From an uncultured Pseudomonadota bacterium (lineage in GTDB: Bacteria; Pseudomonadota; Gammaproteobacteria; Burkholderiales; Usitatibacteraceae): a stretch of 5,984 nt of DNA. The notes under the pieces were generated by a model, which did not search any database, had not been told where the DNA came from, and saw only the letters and a list, made by a program, of their open reading frames with translations. How positions within the stretch are numbered: the stretch's first letter is position 1; the number at the start of each line of letters is the position of its first letter. Of this stretch, positions 1-5,696 are shown one piece after another. The position numbers were made by a program, and so were the translations under genes. The stretch lies in contig CAMPHL010000179.1 in assembly GCA_946885905.1 (NCBI GenBank), forward strand, positions 1-5,984, given 5' to 3'.

Positions 1-444
1 GTAGGAGGCGAGCCCCACGCCTTCCCAGCCGACGAAGAGCACCAGCAGCGAGCGGCCCAGCACCAGCAGCAGCATGAAGAAGAGGAACAGGTTCAGGTAC
101 GCGAAGTAGCGCGCGTACGACTTGTCTTCCCTCATGTAGCCCATGGAGTAGATGTGGATGAGCGAGCCCACGCCGGTCACGATGAGCGCCATCACGGCCG
201 TGAGGCGGTCGAAGTAGAACGCGATCTCGAGCGCGTCGGTGCCCGCGACGAACCACGTGTAGGCGATCTCGACGATGGGCGCGCCGCCCGTGGCCTGGAG
301 GTCGAGGAAGTACTTCACCACCACCGCGAAGGCGGCAAGCGGCAGGCCGCAGCCCACGATGTTCACGAAGCGCTTGCCCAGGCGGTTGCCGAGGAGGCCG
401 TTCAGCAGGAAGCCCAGCAGCGGGAGCAGGACGATCAGCTTCAT
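1..444 (-). CDS. nuoL: NADH-quinone oxidoreductase subunit L, N-terminal part (cut by window edge)
   Basis: NuoL is the distal antiporter-like, proton-pumping subunit of the complex I membrane arm. The first 148 residues are visible; the reading frame is still open at base 1 and the full protein is usually about 600-670 aa. The ATG at 444 overlaps the nuoK stop as ATGA, and no clear Shine-Dalgarno sequence precedes it, so translation is probably coupled to nuoK. The protein begins MKLIVLLPLLGFLLNGLLG, a typical NuoL first membrane helix, followed by hydrophobic segments near residues 28-45, 82-100 and 112-135. Family motifs are present: DRLTAVM near residue 85, then IHIYSMGYM, and FVGWEGVGLASY at the end. 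The Glu in the last motif (residue 141) matches the pumping glutamate E144 of E. coli NuoL. MrpA-type antiporter subunits share this fold, but the position directly after nuoK identifies NuoL. Confidence 0.95.
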   Translation of the reverse strand, partial: MKLIVLLPLLGFLLNGLLGNRLGKRFVNIVGCGLPLAAFAVVVKYFLDLQATGGAPIVEIAYTWFVAGTDALEIAFYFDRLTAVMALIVTGVGSLIHIYSMGYMREDKSYARYFAYLNLFLFFMLLLVLGRSLLVLFVGWEGVGLASY

Positions 445-743
445 CCGCGCAGGTCCGCGTAGGTGCCGAGGTCGAGGGAGCGCTTGTGCCGCACCAGCAG
501 CAGCACGATCGGGATGGCGATCGCGATCTCGGCGGCCGCGACCACGAACACGAGGAACACGAGCACCGAGGCCGCCGCCGGGTCGCCCTGCTGGGAGAAC
601 ACCACCAGGCTCAGGTTCACGGCATTGAGCATCAGCTCCATGCACATCAGCATCACCAGCACGTTGCGGCGGATCACCACGCCGAGCAGGCCCAGGGCGA
701 AGATCACGACCGCGCCCCAGCCGAGGAGCTGCAGGCTATCCAT
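441..743 (-). CDS. nuoK: NADH-quinone oxidoreductase subunit K
   Basis: NuoK is a small three-helix membrane subunit of the complex I proton-pumping arm, related to MrpC. The 100-aa length is the usual one. Three hydrophobic helices are visible at about residues 5-24, 28-49 and 58-84. The two membrane glutamates required for coupled activity in E. coli NuoK, E36 and E72, occur here at exactly the same positions (MLMCMELMLNAVNL and AAAEIAIAIP). The ATG at 743 lies 8 nt inside the end of nuoJ and has the best ribosome binding site in the window, AGGAGG seven bases upstream. The stop overlaps the nuoL start. Nothing is missing or odd. Confidence 0.97.
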   Translation of the reverse strand: MDSLQLLGWGAVVIFALGLLGVVIRRNVLVMLMCMELMLNAVNLSLVVFSQQGDPAAASVLVFLVFVVAAAEIAIAIPIVLLLVRHKRSLDLGTYADLRG

Positions 744-1236
744 GCGCTTTCCTCCTGCCGATCTCGAGTACGGCGAGTGCCGCGACCACCGCGGCCACCA
801 GCAGCACCGAGACCAGCTCGAAGTGCACCCAGTACTGGTTCAGGAAGGCGTCGGCGAAGGGTTTCACCCCGTAGGGCTTGCCGGCCACGAACGGGGCGAG
901 GCCGCGCCAGACCGAGACGCCCAGCCAGCCGAGGAGGGCGAAGAAGGCGAACCCGCCCGGCAGCAGCAGCCAGGTGTAGCGCCGCTGGGCGGACTCGTCG
1001 CGGATGTCCAGCAGCATGATCACGTAGACCATGAACACCATGACCGCGCCCACGTAGATCAGGACCTGGAAGACGGCGATGGCGTGGGCGCCGAGCATGC
1101 CGTACACGCCCGCGAGCGAGAGCATGGTCGCGACGAGGGCGAGGGCCACGCGCATCGGGTGGCGCAGCACCAGCATGAGCACGGCCCCGGCGATGGCCGA
1201 TCCCACGAAGCCGTAGAGCATCGCGAGGTCCATCAT
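736..1236 (-). CDS. nuoJ: NADH-quinone oxidoreductase subunit J
   Basis: NuoJ (ND6 homologue) is a membrane subunit between NuoH and NuoK that helps link quinone reduction to proton pumping. The 166-aa length fits the family (about 165-200 aa). Five hydrophobic segments are visible, roughly at residues 5-23, 29-48, 52-76, 88-110 and 136-158. The signature of the third helix is present: QVLIYVGAVMVFMVYVIMLL (residues 57-76), including the Y-V-G-A-V-M-V stretch that forms the functional pi-bulge in ND6. The last helix carries HFELVSVLLV, matching the usual FE-x-x-S-x-L-L pattern. The start is the first of two adjacent ATG codons (1236), which overlaps the nuoI stop as ATGA; GGAG sits seven bases upstream (1244-1247). 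Residue 51 is His where I recall Glu in many homologues. Confidence 0.95.
   Translation of the reverse strand: MMDLAMLYGFVGSAIAGAVLMLVLRHPMRVALALVATMLSLAGVYGMLGAHAIAVFQVLIYVGAVMVFMVYVIMLLDIRDESAQRRYTWLLLPGGFAFFALLGWLGVSVWRGLAPFVAGKPYGVKPFADAFLNQYWVHFELVSVLLVAAVVAALAVLEIGRRKAHG
751..756 (-). promoter_or_regulatory. Ribosome binding site of nuoK
   Basis: The minus strand reads AGGAGG followed by seven bases (AAAGCGC) and the nuoK ATG. This is a perfect Shine-Dalgarno match at good spacing, lying within the 3' end of the nuoJ coding sequence. It is clearly stronger than the sites before the other genes here, so NuoK may be initiated independently as well as by coupling. Confidence 0.8.
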
Positions 1237-1766
1237 GCCTTGGCTCCGTCGTTGCGGGGGCTCCAGGACATGAGCTCGTCCTTGCCGATCCACATCGCCT
1301 CGCGGTCGAACGAGGGCAGGTTCGGGACCTCCTTCAGCATGCGGATCGCGTCCTCGGGGCAGGCCTCGACGCACAGGCCGCAGAAGACGCAGCGCGAGTA
1401 ATCGATCTCGAAGCGCGCCGGGTACTTGGGATGCTTCTCGTCGGTGGGGTCGAACGCCGCCTCGATCTCGATCACCTTCGCCGGGCACACCGTGGCGCAG
1501 AGGTTGCACGCGATGCACTGGGGCTTGCCGTCGGCGCGCTGGACCAGGATGTGCTTGCCGCGATTGGCGGGCGCATAGTCGGCGCGTGTCTCTTCCGGGT
1601 AGTAGGTGGTGAGGGCGCCCTTGCGGCCGGTCATCCAGCGCAGCATGTTGCGCACGAAGACGCGCCCGGTGATGAAGAGCCCGCGCAGCACCTCGAAGAT
1701 GTAGGCGCGCTCGTACCAGCCCATGACCGGCTCGTTCCAGTAGCGCGGGCGGGGGTAGGGTTTCAT
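1233..1766 (-). CDS. nuoI: NADH-quinone oxidoreductase subunit I (two 4Fe-4S clusters)
   Basis: NuoI carries clusters N6a and N6b, which pass electrons from NuoG to N2 in NuoB near the quinone site. The 177-aa protein has two ferredoxin motifs: CIACNLCATVCP with C84, C87, C90 and C94, and CVFCGLCVEACP with C126, C129, C132 and C136. All eight cluster ligands are present. The N-terminal segment (about residues 20-45) is amphipathic, as expected for the part that sits on the membrane against NuoH, and it is followed by TTYYPEE, close to the usual NuoI motif before the first cluster. The ATG at 1766 overlaps the nuoH stop as ATGA, with GGAG five bases upstream (1772-1775). Other 2x4Fe-4S ferredoxins share the motifs, but length and position between nuoH and nuoJ fix the identity. 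Confidence 0.97.
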   Translation of the reverse strand: MKPYPRPRYWNEPVMGWYERAYIFEVLRGLFITGRVFVRNMLRWMTGRKGALTTYYPEETRADYAPANRGKHILVQRADGKPQCIACNLCATVCPAKVIEIEAAFDPTDEKHPKYPARFEIDYSRCVFCGLCVEACPEDAIRMLKEVPNLPSFDREAMWIGKDELMSWSPRNDGAKA

Positions 1767-2905
1767 GCGCGCTCCATGAGCCAGAGGACCAGCACGGTCG
1801 CGACCAGGTTGGCGAGCGCGAGGGGGAAGAGGAACTTCCAGGCGAAGGTGAGCACCTGGTCGTAGCGGAAGCGCGGGAGCGTCCAGCGGATGAGGATCTG
1901 GAAGCTGCACACCAGGAACACCTTGGCGAGGAAGGTGGCGAGCTGCGCCGGGACGGCGAGCGCGTGCGGGAGCGCCAGGGTGGCGCCGCCCGGGAACGCG
2001 AACCCGGCGTCGCCCATGAACGGCAGGTTGTAGCCGCCGAGGAAAAGCGTGGTGAAGAGCGCGCCCACGATCGCGATCTCGATGAACTCGGCGAACATGA
2101 ACAGGCCCATCTTCATCGCGCTGTACTCGGTGTAGTAGCCGGCGATCAGCTCGCTTTCGGCCTCCGGGAGGTCGAAGGGGATGCGCTTGTTCTCGGCGAT
2201 GGCCGCGGTGAGGAAGAGCGCGGCCGCGAAGGGCTGCAGCACGATGCCCCAGGCGGGCAGGAAGCCCAGCACGGTGCCGGACTGGTAGCGCACGATCGCG
2301 TCCAGGTCCACGCTGCCGTAGACGAGCAGGAGGCCCAGGAGCGTGAGGGCCATCACCACCTCGTACGAGATCATCTGCGACCCCGCGCGCAGCGCCCCCA
2401 GCAGCGAGAACTTGTTGTTCGAAGACCAGCCGGCCAGCATCGCGCCGATGATGCTGATGCCGGCGAAGGCGAACACGATCAACAGCCCCGCGTCGAGCTT
2501 CGCGATCTGAAGGTTGTAGGTGCGGCCCTCGAACCAGCCCGCGAGCGGGGGGGCGAGCCTGCCGGGGTCGAGCATGCCGCCGAAGGGGATGACGGCGAAG
2601 ACCAGCAGGACCGGCGTGAACACGACCCACGGACCGAGCGCGTAGCCGAGCTTGTCGTACGAGTTCGGCTTGAAGTCTTCCTTGAGCAGCATCTTCAGGC
2701 CGTCGGCCATGCCGTGGAAGAGTCCCAGCCACACCAGCTTCACCTGCGTGAAGGGGATGCGGATGTAGGCGCGATTGGCCCCGATCCGGTCGGCCATGAC
2801 CGCGGCCTGCTTGCGCTCCACCCAGGTGAGCACCGTCCCGAAGCCCATCAGCACGCTGATGGCGTAGGTGATGAGCAGGACGGTGATCAGGAGGTCCTGG
2901 ATCAT
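1763..2905 (-). CDS. nuoH: NADH-quinone oxidoreductase subunit H (long form)
   Basis: NuoH (ND1 homologue) anchors the peripheral arm and forms much of the quinone access tunnel. The protein is 380 aa, against about 325 in E. coli. It has an N-terminal helix (residues 3-27) ending in WVERKQ, the DRIGANRA motif (residues 39-46), the acidic quinone-site loop from ENKRIPFDLPEAESE to AGYYTEYSAMK (residues 238-265), and the C-terminal signature WTLPRFRYDQ (341-350). About eight membrane helices can be drawn. Part of the extra length is an enlarged loop between NR and MADG (residues 46-66), about 11 residues longer than in E. coli; another part is the segment at residues 290-318, rich in Gly and Pro. 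The ATG at 2905 overlaps the nuoG stop as ATGA; only a weak GGGGTGG lies upstream (2910-2916), so coupling to nuoG is likely. Confidence 0.96.
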   Translation of the reverse strand: MIQDLLITVLLITYAISVLMGFGTVLTWVERKQAAVMADRIGANRAYIRIPFTQVKLVWLGLFHGMADGLKMLLKEDFKPNSYDKLGYALGPWVVFTPVLLVFAVIPFGGMLDPGRLAPPLAGWFEGRTYNLQIAKLDAGLLIVFAFAGISIIGAMLAGWSSNNKFSLLGALRAGSQMISYEVVMALTLLGLLLVYGSVDLDAIVRYQSGTVLGFLPAWGIVLQPFAAALFLTAAIAENKRIPFDLPEAESELIAGYYTEYSAMKMGLFMFAEFIEIAIVGALFTTLFLGGYNLPFMGDAGFAFPGGATLALPHALAVPAQLATFLAKVFLVCSFQILIRWTLPRFRYDQVLTFAWKFLFPLALANLVATVLVLWLMERA

Positions 2906-4404
2906 GTCGCCACCCCGGGCGCCGCGTGAGCGGCTGCGGCCCGGGGCCCAATCGGATCCCGGCCCATCGCCGCAACAGCGGCGGCCGGGATGACGAGAAG
3001 GCGGAAGAGTTCCTCCGCATCCACCACGCCATCGGGCTTCGCGAAGCAGGCCTCGAACTTCCCGACCTTGCCCTCGAAGTTGGTGTAGCTGCCGGCGCGC
3101 TCGGTCTGGATCGACAGCGGGATGAAGACGTCGGCCGCCGCGTGCCCGGGGTTCTCCCAGGCGTCGAGCACGATGGTGCGCGTCTTCGGGGGCGCCCACG
3201 CGAGGTCGAAGCCCTCGCCCCAGACGAGCAGGAGGTCGCAGTCCGCGGGGAGGATCATGCCGATCTCCCACTCGTGGGGAAACTGCAACAGCGCGCCGCG
3301 CGTGTTCGGGTTCTTGTCGGCGCGGATGAGGAAATCGTCCTGCATCGGCTCGCCGGGCTGCGCGAAGCGGTCGGCCTTGACGAGCGTGGTGACGCGCTCG
3401 GCGAGGAAGCTGCGGAACGCCGCGAGCTCCTCGTTGGAGGCCCAGCTGGAGACCAGCGCGACCGGATGCCGGGCGGCGGCGATGAGCGCCCGCGCCCTGT
3501 CGATCGCCGCCTCGGCCGCAACCGGCAATCCATGGACAAGGGGCCGGCTCGCGCGCTCGCGCTCGAGGAAGGTCGCGTAGTCGCGCCCCTTGTTGCAGAT
3601 CCACGGACCGTGGGGATTCTCGCGCGGGGTCACGCGCTCGATGGCGACGTTCTTGCGCGCCTCGAGCTTGTTCAACTTCCACTCGGGCTTGCGATGCCAG
3701 AGGTCGATCTCGCACCCGCGTGCGCAGCCCGGGCACACCGACGGGGTCTGCGTCAGGTACCAGACGCGCGACTTGTACAGGAACGCGGTCGAGAGCAGGG
3801 CGCCCACGGGGCACAGGTCGACCACGTTGTCCGAGTAGGCGTCGGAGGCGAAGGCGCCGTCCTCGCTGCCCCGGACGAGCGAGCTGTCGCCGCGCTGCAC
3901 GATGCCGAGGGACTTCGTCTTCGAGACCTCGTGGGTGAAGCGCACGCAGCGCGTGCACAGGATGCAGCGCTCGTTGTCGAGCGTGATGCGCGGGGAGAGC
4001 TTGTGGAACTTGGTCGAATGCACCTTGGCGTCGCGCGAGATCGAGGGCTCGCCCTGGTGCTCGTAGTGGTAGTCCTGCAGCAGGCATTCGCCCGCCTTGT
4101 CGCAGATGCCGCAGTCCACCGGGTGGTTCAGCGTCGTGAGCTGCAGCATGTTCTTGCGATAGTCGCGCACGATGTCCGAATCCGTGAGCACCTTGAGGTC
4201 CTCGGCGACCGGCATGTTGCAGCTGATCTCGACCCACGAGCGGCCCTCGACCTGCACGGCGCACACGCGGCAGTTGCCCGCGACCGAGAGGTTCGGGTGC
4301 CAGCAGAAGGCCGGGATGTCGATGCCGTTCGCGCGCGCGACCTCCATGACGGTCTGGCCGCTTTTCGCCTCGTAGGGCTTGCCGTCTATGAAGATGCGGG
4401 GCAT
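2902..4404 (-). CDS. nuoG: NADH-quinone oxidoreductase subunit G (compact form)
   Basis: NuoG carries the central Fe-S relay of the peripheral arm. The N-terminal 2Fe-2S ferredoxin domain has C34, C45, C48 and C62 (cluster N1b). The next domain has H94, C98, C101 and C107 (N5, His-ligated) and C147, C150, C153 and C198 (N4). A further set, C224, C227, C231 and C270, could hold the off-pathway cluster N7. The C-terminal molybdopterin-oxidoreductase-like domain is strongly shortened: the protein is 500 aa, whereas common NuoG are about 680-910 aa. Pieces of that domain remain, for example VALVSSWASNEEL (about 313-325) and SIQTERAGSYTNFEGKVGKF (about 437-456), followed by an Ala/Pro-rich tail. 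The ATG at 4404 gives MPRIFIDGKPYEAKSGQTV, the expected N-terminus; it overlaps the end of nuoF by 19 nt. The frame is intact, so this looks like a natural short variant, not a broken gene. Confidence 0.95.
   Translation of the reverse strand: MPRIFIDGKPYEAKSGQTVMEVARANGIDIPAFCWHPNLSVAGNCRVCAVQVEGRSWVEISCNMPVAEDLKVLTDSDIVRDYRKNMLQLTTLNHPVDCGICDKAGECLLQDYHYEHQGEPSISRDAKVHSTKFHKLSPRITLDNERCILCTRCVRFTHEVSKTKSLGIVQRGDSSLVRGSEDGAFASDAYSDNVVDLCPVGALLSTAFLYKSRVWYLTQTPSVCPGCARGCEIDLWHRKPEWKLNKLEARKNVAIERVTPRENPHGPWICNKGRDYATFLERERASRPLVHGLPVAAEAAIDRARALIAAARHPVALVSSWASNEELAAFRSFLAERVTTLVKADRFAQPGEPMQDDFLIRADKNPNTRGALLQFPHEWEIGMILPADCDLLLVWGEGFDLAWAPPKTRTIVLDAWENPGHAAADVFIPLSIQTERAGSYTNFEGKVGKFEACFAKPDGVVDAEELFRLLVIPAAAVAAMGRDPIGPRAAAAHAAPGVAT
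2958..2989 (-). other. GC-rich inverted repeat near the end of nuoG (potential mRNA hairpin)
   Basis: The two arms are CCCGGC and CGCCGC on one side and GCGGCG and GCCGGG on the other, around a 4-base loop (2974-2977), with a 4-base bulge (2964-2967) on one side only. That gives 12 G-C pairs. The repeat lies inside the nuoG coding sequence, in the low-complexity Ala/Pro/Gly tail, 53-84 bases before the nuoH ATG in transcription direction. No T-run follows, so it is not a standard intrinsic terminator. It may be a chance product of high GC, or an mRNA structure affecting stability or the nuoG/nuoH boundary. Confidence 0.4.
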
Positions 4405-5696
4405 TCGAGGTTTCCGTCGCAGAGTGAACGCTTGTGGGTGATGTAGTGCTCGAACTCGTGGCCGAACTTGGCGAGGATGCCGAGCGCCGCGTAGCCGGCG
4501 GCGTCGCCCATCCCGCAGATCGTGTTGCCGTCGTTCCATGCCGAGATCTGCTTCAGCCGCTCGATGTCGTCCGGGATGCCGTCGCCCGCGACGATGCGGT
4601 CGATGATCCGGTGCATCCAGCCCATGCCCTCGCGGCAGGGCGTGCACTGGCCGCAGGACTCGTGGTGGTAGAAACGCAGCAGCACCTGCAGCAGGCGGAC
4701 CATGCACGTGCCCTCGGCGATCACCACCATGCCGCCCGAGCCCATGCCGGAGCCGACCTTGGCGAGCGCCTCGTTGTCGAGCGTCACCTGGTCGACCTCC
4801 TCGCCCGTCACGACCTTGGTCGAGATGCCGCCGGGGATGATGCACTTCACCTTCTTCCCGCCGGGCACGCCGCCGCAGGTCTCGAAGATGAACTCGCGGA
4901 AGGGCCGGCCCGGCTCGACTTCGTAGACGCCGGGCCTGTTGATGTGCCCGGAGATCGAGATGAGCCGCGTGCCCGGGCTCTTCTTCGTGCCCGTGGACTT
5001 GAACCAGTCGGCGCCGTTGTTGATGATGCCGGCCAGGTTCGAGAGTGTCTCCACGTTGTTCACCACCGTGGGCTTCTGGTAGAGGCCGCGCACCGTAAGC
5101 CGCGGCGGGCGGTTGCGCGGGTAGCCGCGCTTGCCCTCGAGCGAGGTGAGCAGGCCCGAGGCCTCGCCGCAGATGTAGGAGCCGGCGCCGCGGTAGACGA
5201 TGAGATCGCAGGTGAAGTCGGTGCCGAACAGGGGCTTGCCGAAGTAGCCGGCCGCGTAGGCCTCCTCGAGCGCGCCGGCGAGGCGGCGGTAGGGCAGGTC
5301 GAACTCGCCGCGGATATAGATGAACGCGTGCCGGACCTGCAGCGCGTAGGCCGCGATGAGCATCGACTCCAGCAGCAGGTGGGGCGCGTTCTCGAGGATC
5401 CAGCGGTCCTTGAAGGTCCCGGGCTCGCCCTCGTCCGCGTTGGCGCAGAGGTAGTGCGGCTGGCCGTCGTTCAGGTTGATCACCGACCACTTGCGCCCGG
5501 CCGGGAAATTGGCGCCGCCGCGGCCCTGGATGCCGGAGGCCGTGACCTCGTCGGTCACCTGCTTGGGCGTCATCGTACGGATCGCCTTCTCGATGGCCGC
5601 GTAGCCGCCGCGCGCCTTGTACTCAGCCATCAGGTGCGAGGTGGGCGTGACCGGGAAGGTCATCAGCAGGCGGGCGCCGTGGCTCATGTCGTTCAC
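4386..5696 (-). CDS. nuoF: NADH-quinone oxidoreductase subunit F (FMN, nucleotide site, N3) with altered nucleotide pocket
   Basis: NuoF oxidises NADH at FMN and passes electrons to cluster N3. Counting from the GTG at 5696 the protein is 436 aa (E. coli NuoF 445). Visible motifs are GRGGANFPAGRKWS (58-71), NADEGEPGTFKDR (86-98, with E91 equal to E. coli E95), GAGSYICGEAS (170-180), KPTVVNNVETL, and ESCGQCTPCREG with N3 ligands C348, C351 and C354 plus C394. Several nucleotide-site residues differ from the family: A179 replaces the second Glu of the usual CGEET (E. coli E183), R199 replaces the Phe after PP, and V72 and R68 replace residues near the adenine. FMN and cluster motifs are intact, so the protein should be active. 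The GTG overlaps the nuoE stop (GTGA) and has GAGGG seven bases upstream; ATG at 5687 or 5663 are alternative starts. HoxF or formate dehydrogenase beta subunits are related, but the operon context shows NuoF. Confidence 0.95.
   Translation of the reverse strand: MNDMSHGARLLMTFPVTPTSHLMAEYKARGGYAAIEKAIRTMTPKQVTDEVTASGIQGRGGANFPAGRKWSVINLNDGQPHYLCANADEGEPGTFKDRWILENAPHLLLESMLIAAYALQVRHAFIYIRGEFDLPYRRLAGALEEAYAAGYFGKPLFGTDFTCDLIVYRGAGSYICGEASGLLTSLEGKRGYPRNRPPRLTVRGLYQKPTVVNNVETLSNLAGIINNGADWFKSTGTKKSPGTRLISISGHINRPGVYEVEPGRPFREFIFETCGGVPGGKKVKCIIPGGISTKVVTGEEVDQVTLDNEALAKVGSGMGSGGMVVIAEGTCMVRLLQVLLRFYHHESCGQCTPCREGMGWMHRIIDRIVAGDGIPDDIERLKQISAWNDGNTICGMGDAAGYAALGILAKFGHEFEHYITHKRSLCDGNLECPASS

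Noticed and set aside
463..1401. Plus-strand open frame of 312 codons opposite nuoI, nuoJ and nuoK
   Set aside because: The product is rich in His, Glu and Arg, an antisense artefact of membrane-protein codons. There is no ribosome binding site or family motif.
2958..2989. Intrinsic terminator between nuoG and nuoH
   Set aside because: The hairpin lies inside the coding sequence and has no T-run after it in the transcription direction. The operon clearly continues.
2902..4404. nuoG as a truncated pseudogene
   Set aside because: The frame is intact, the late conserved motif is retained, and both ends overlap the neighbouring genes in the same compact style. A natural short form is more likely.
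2926..4446. A 506-codon open frame on the plus strand opposite nuoG
   Set aside because: The product is compositionally biased and without domains, and it lies fully antisense to a well-conserved nuoG. It is a shadow of high GC at third positions.
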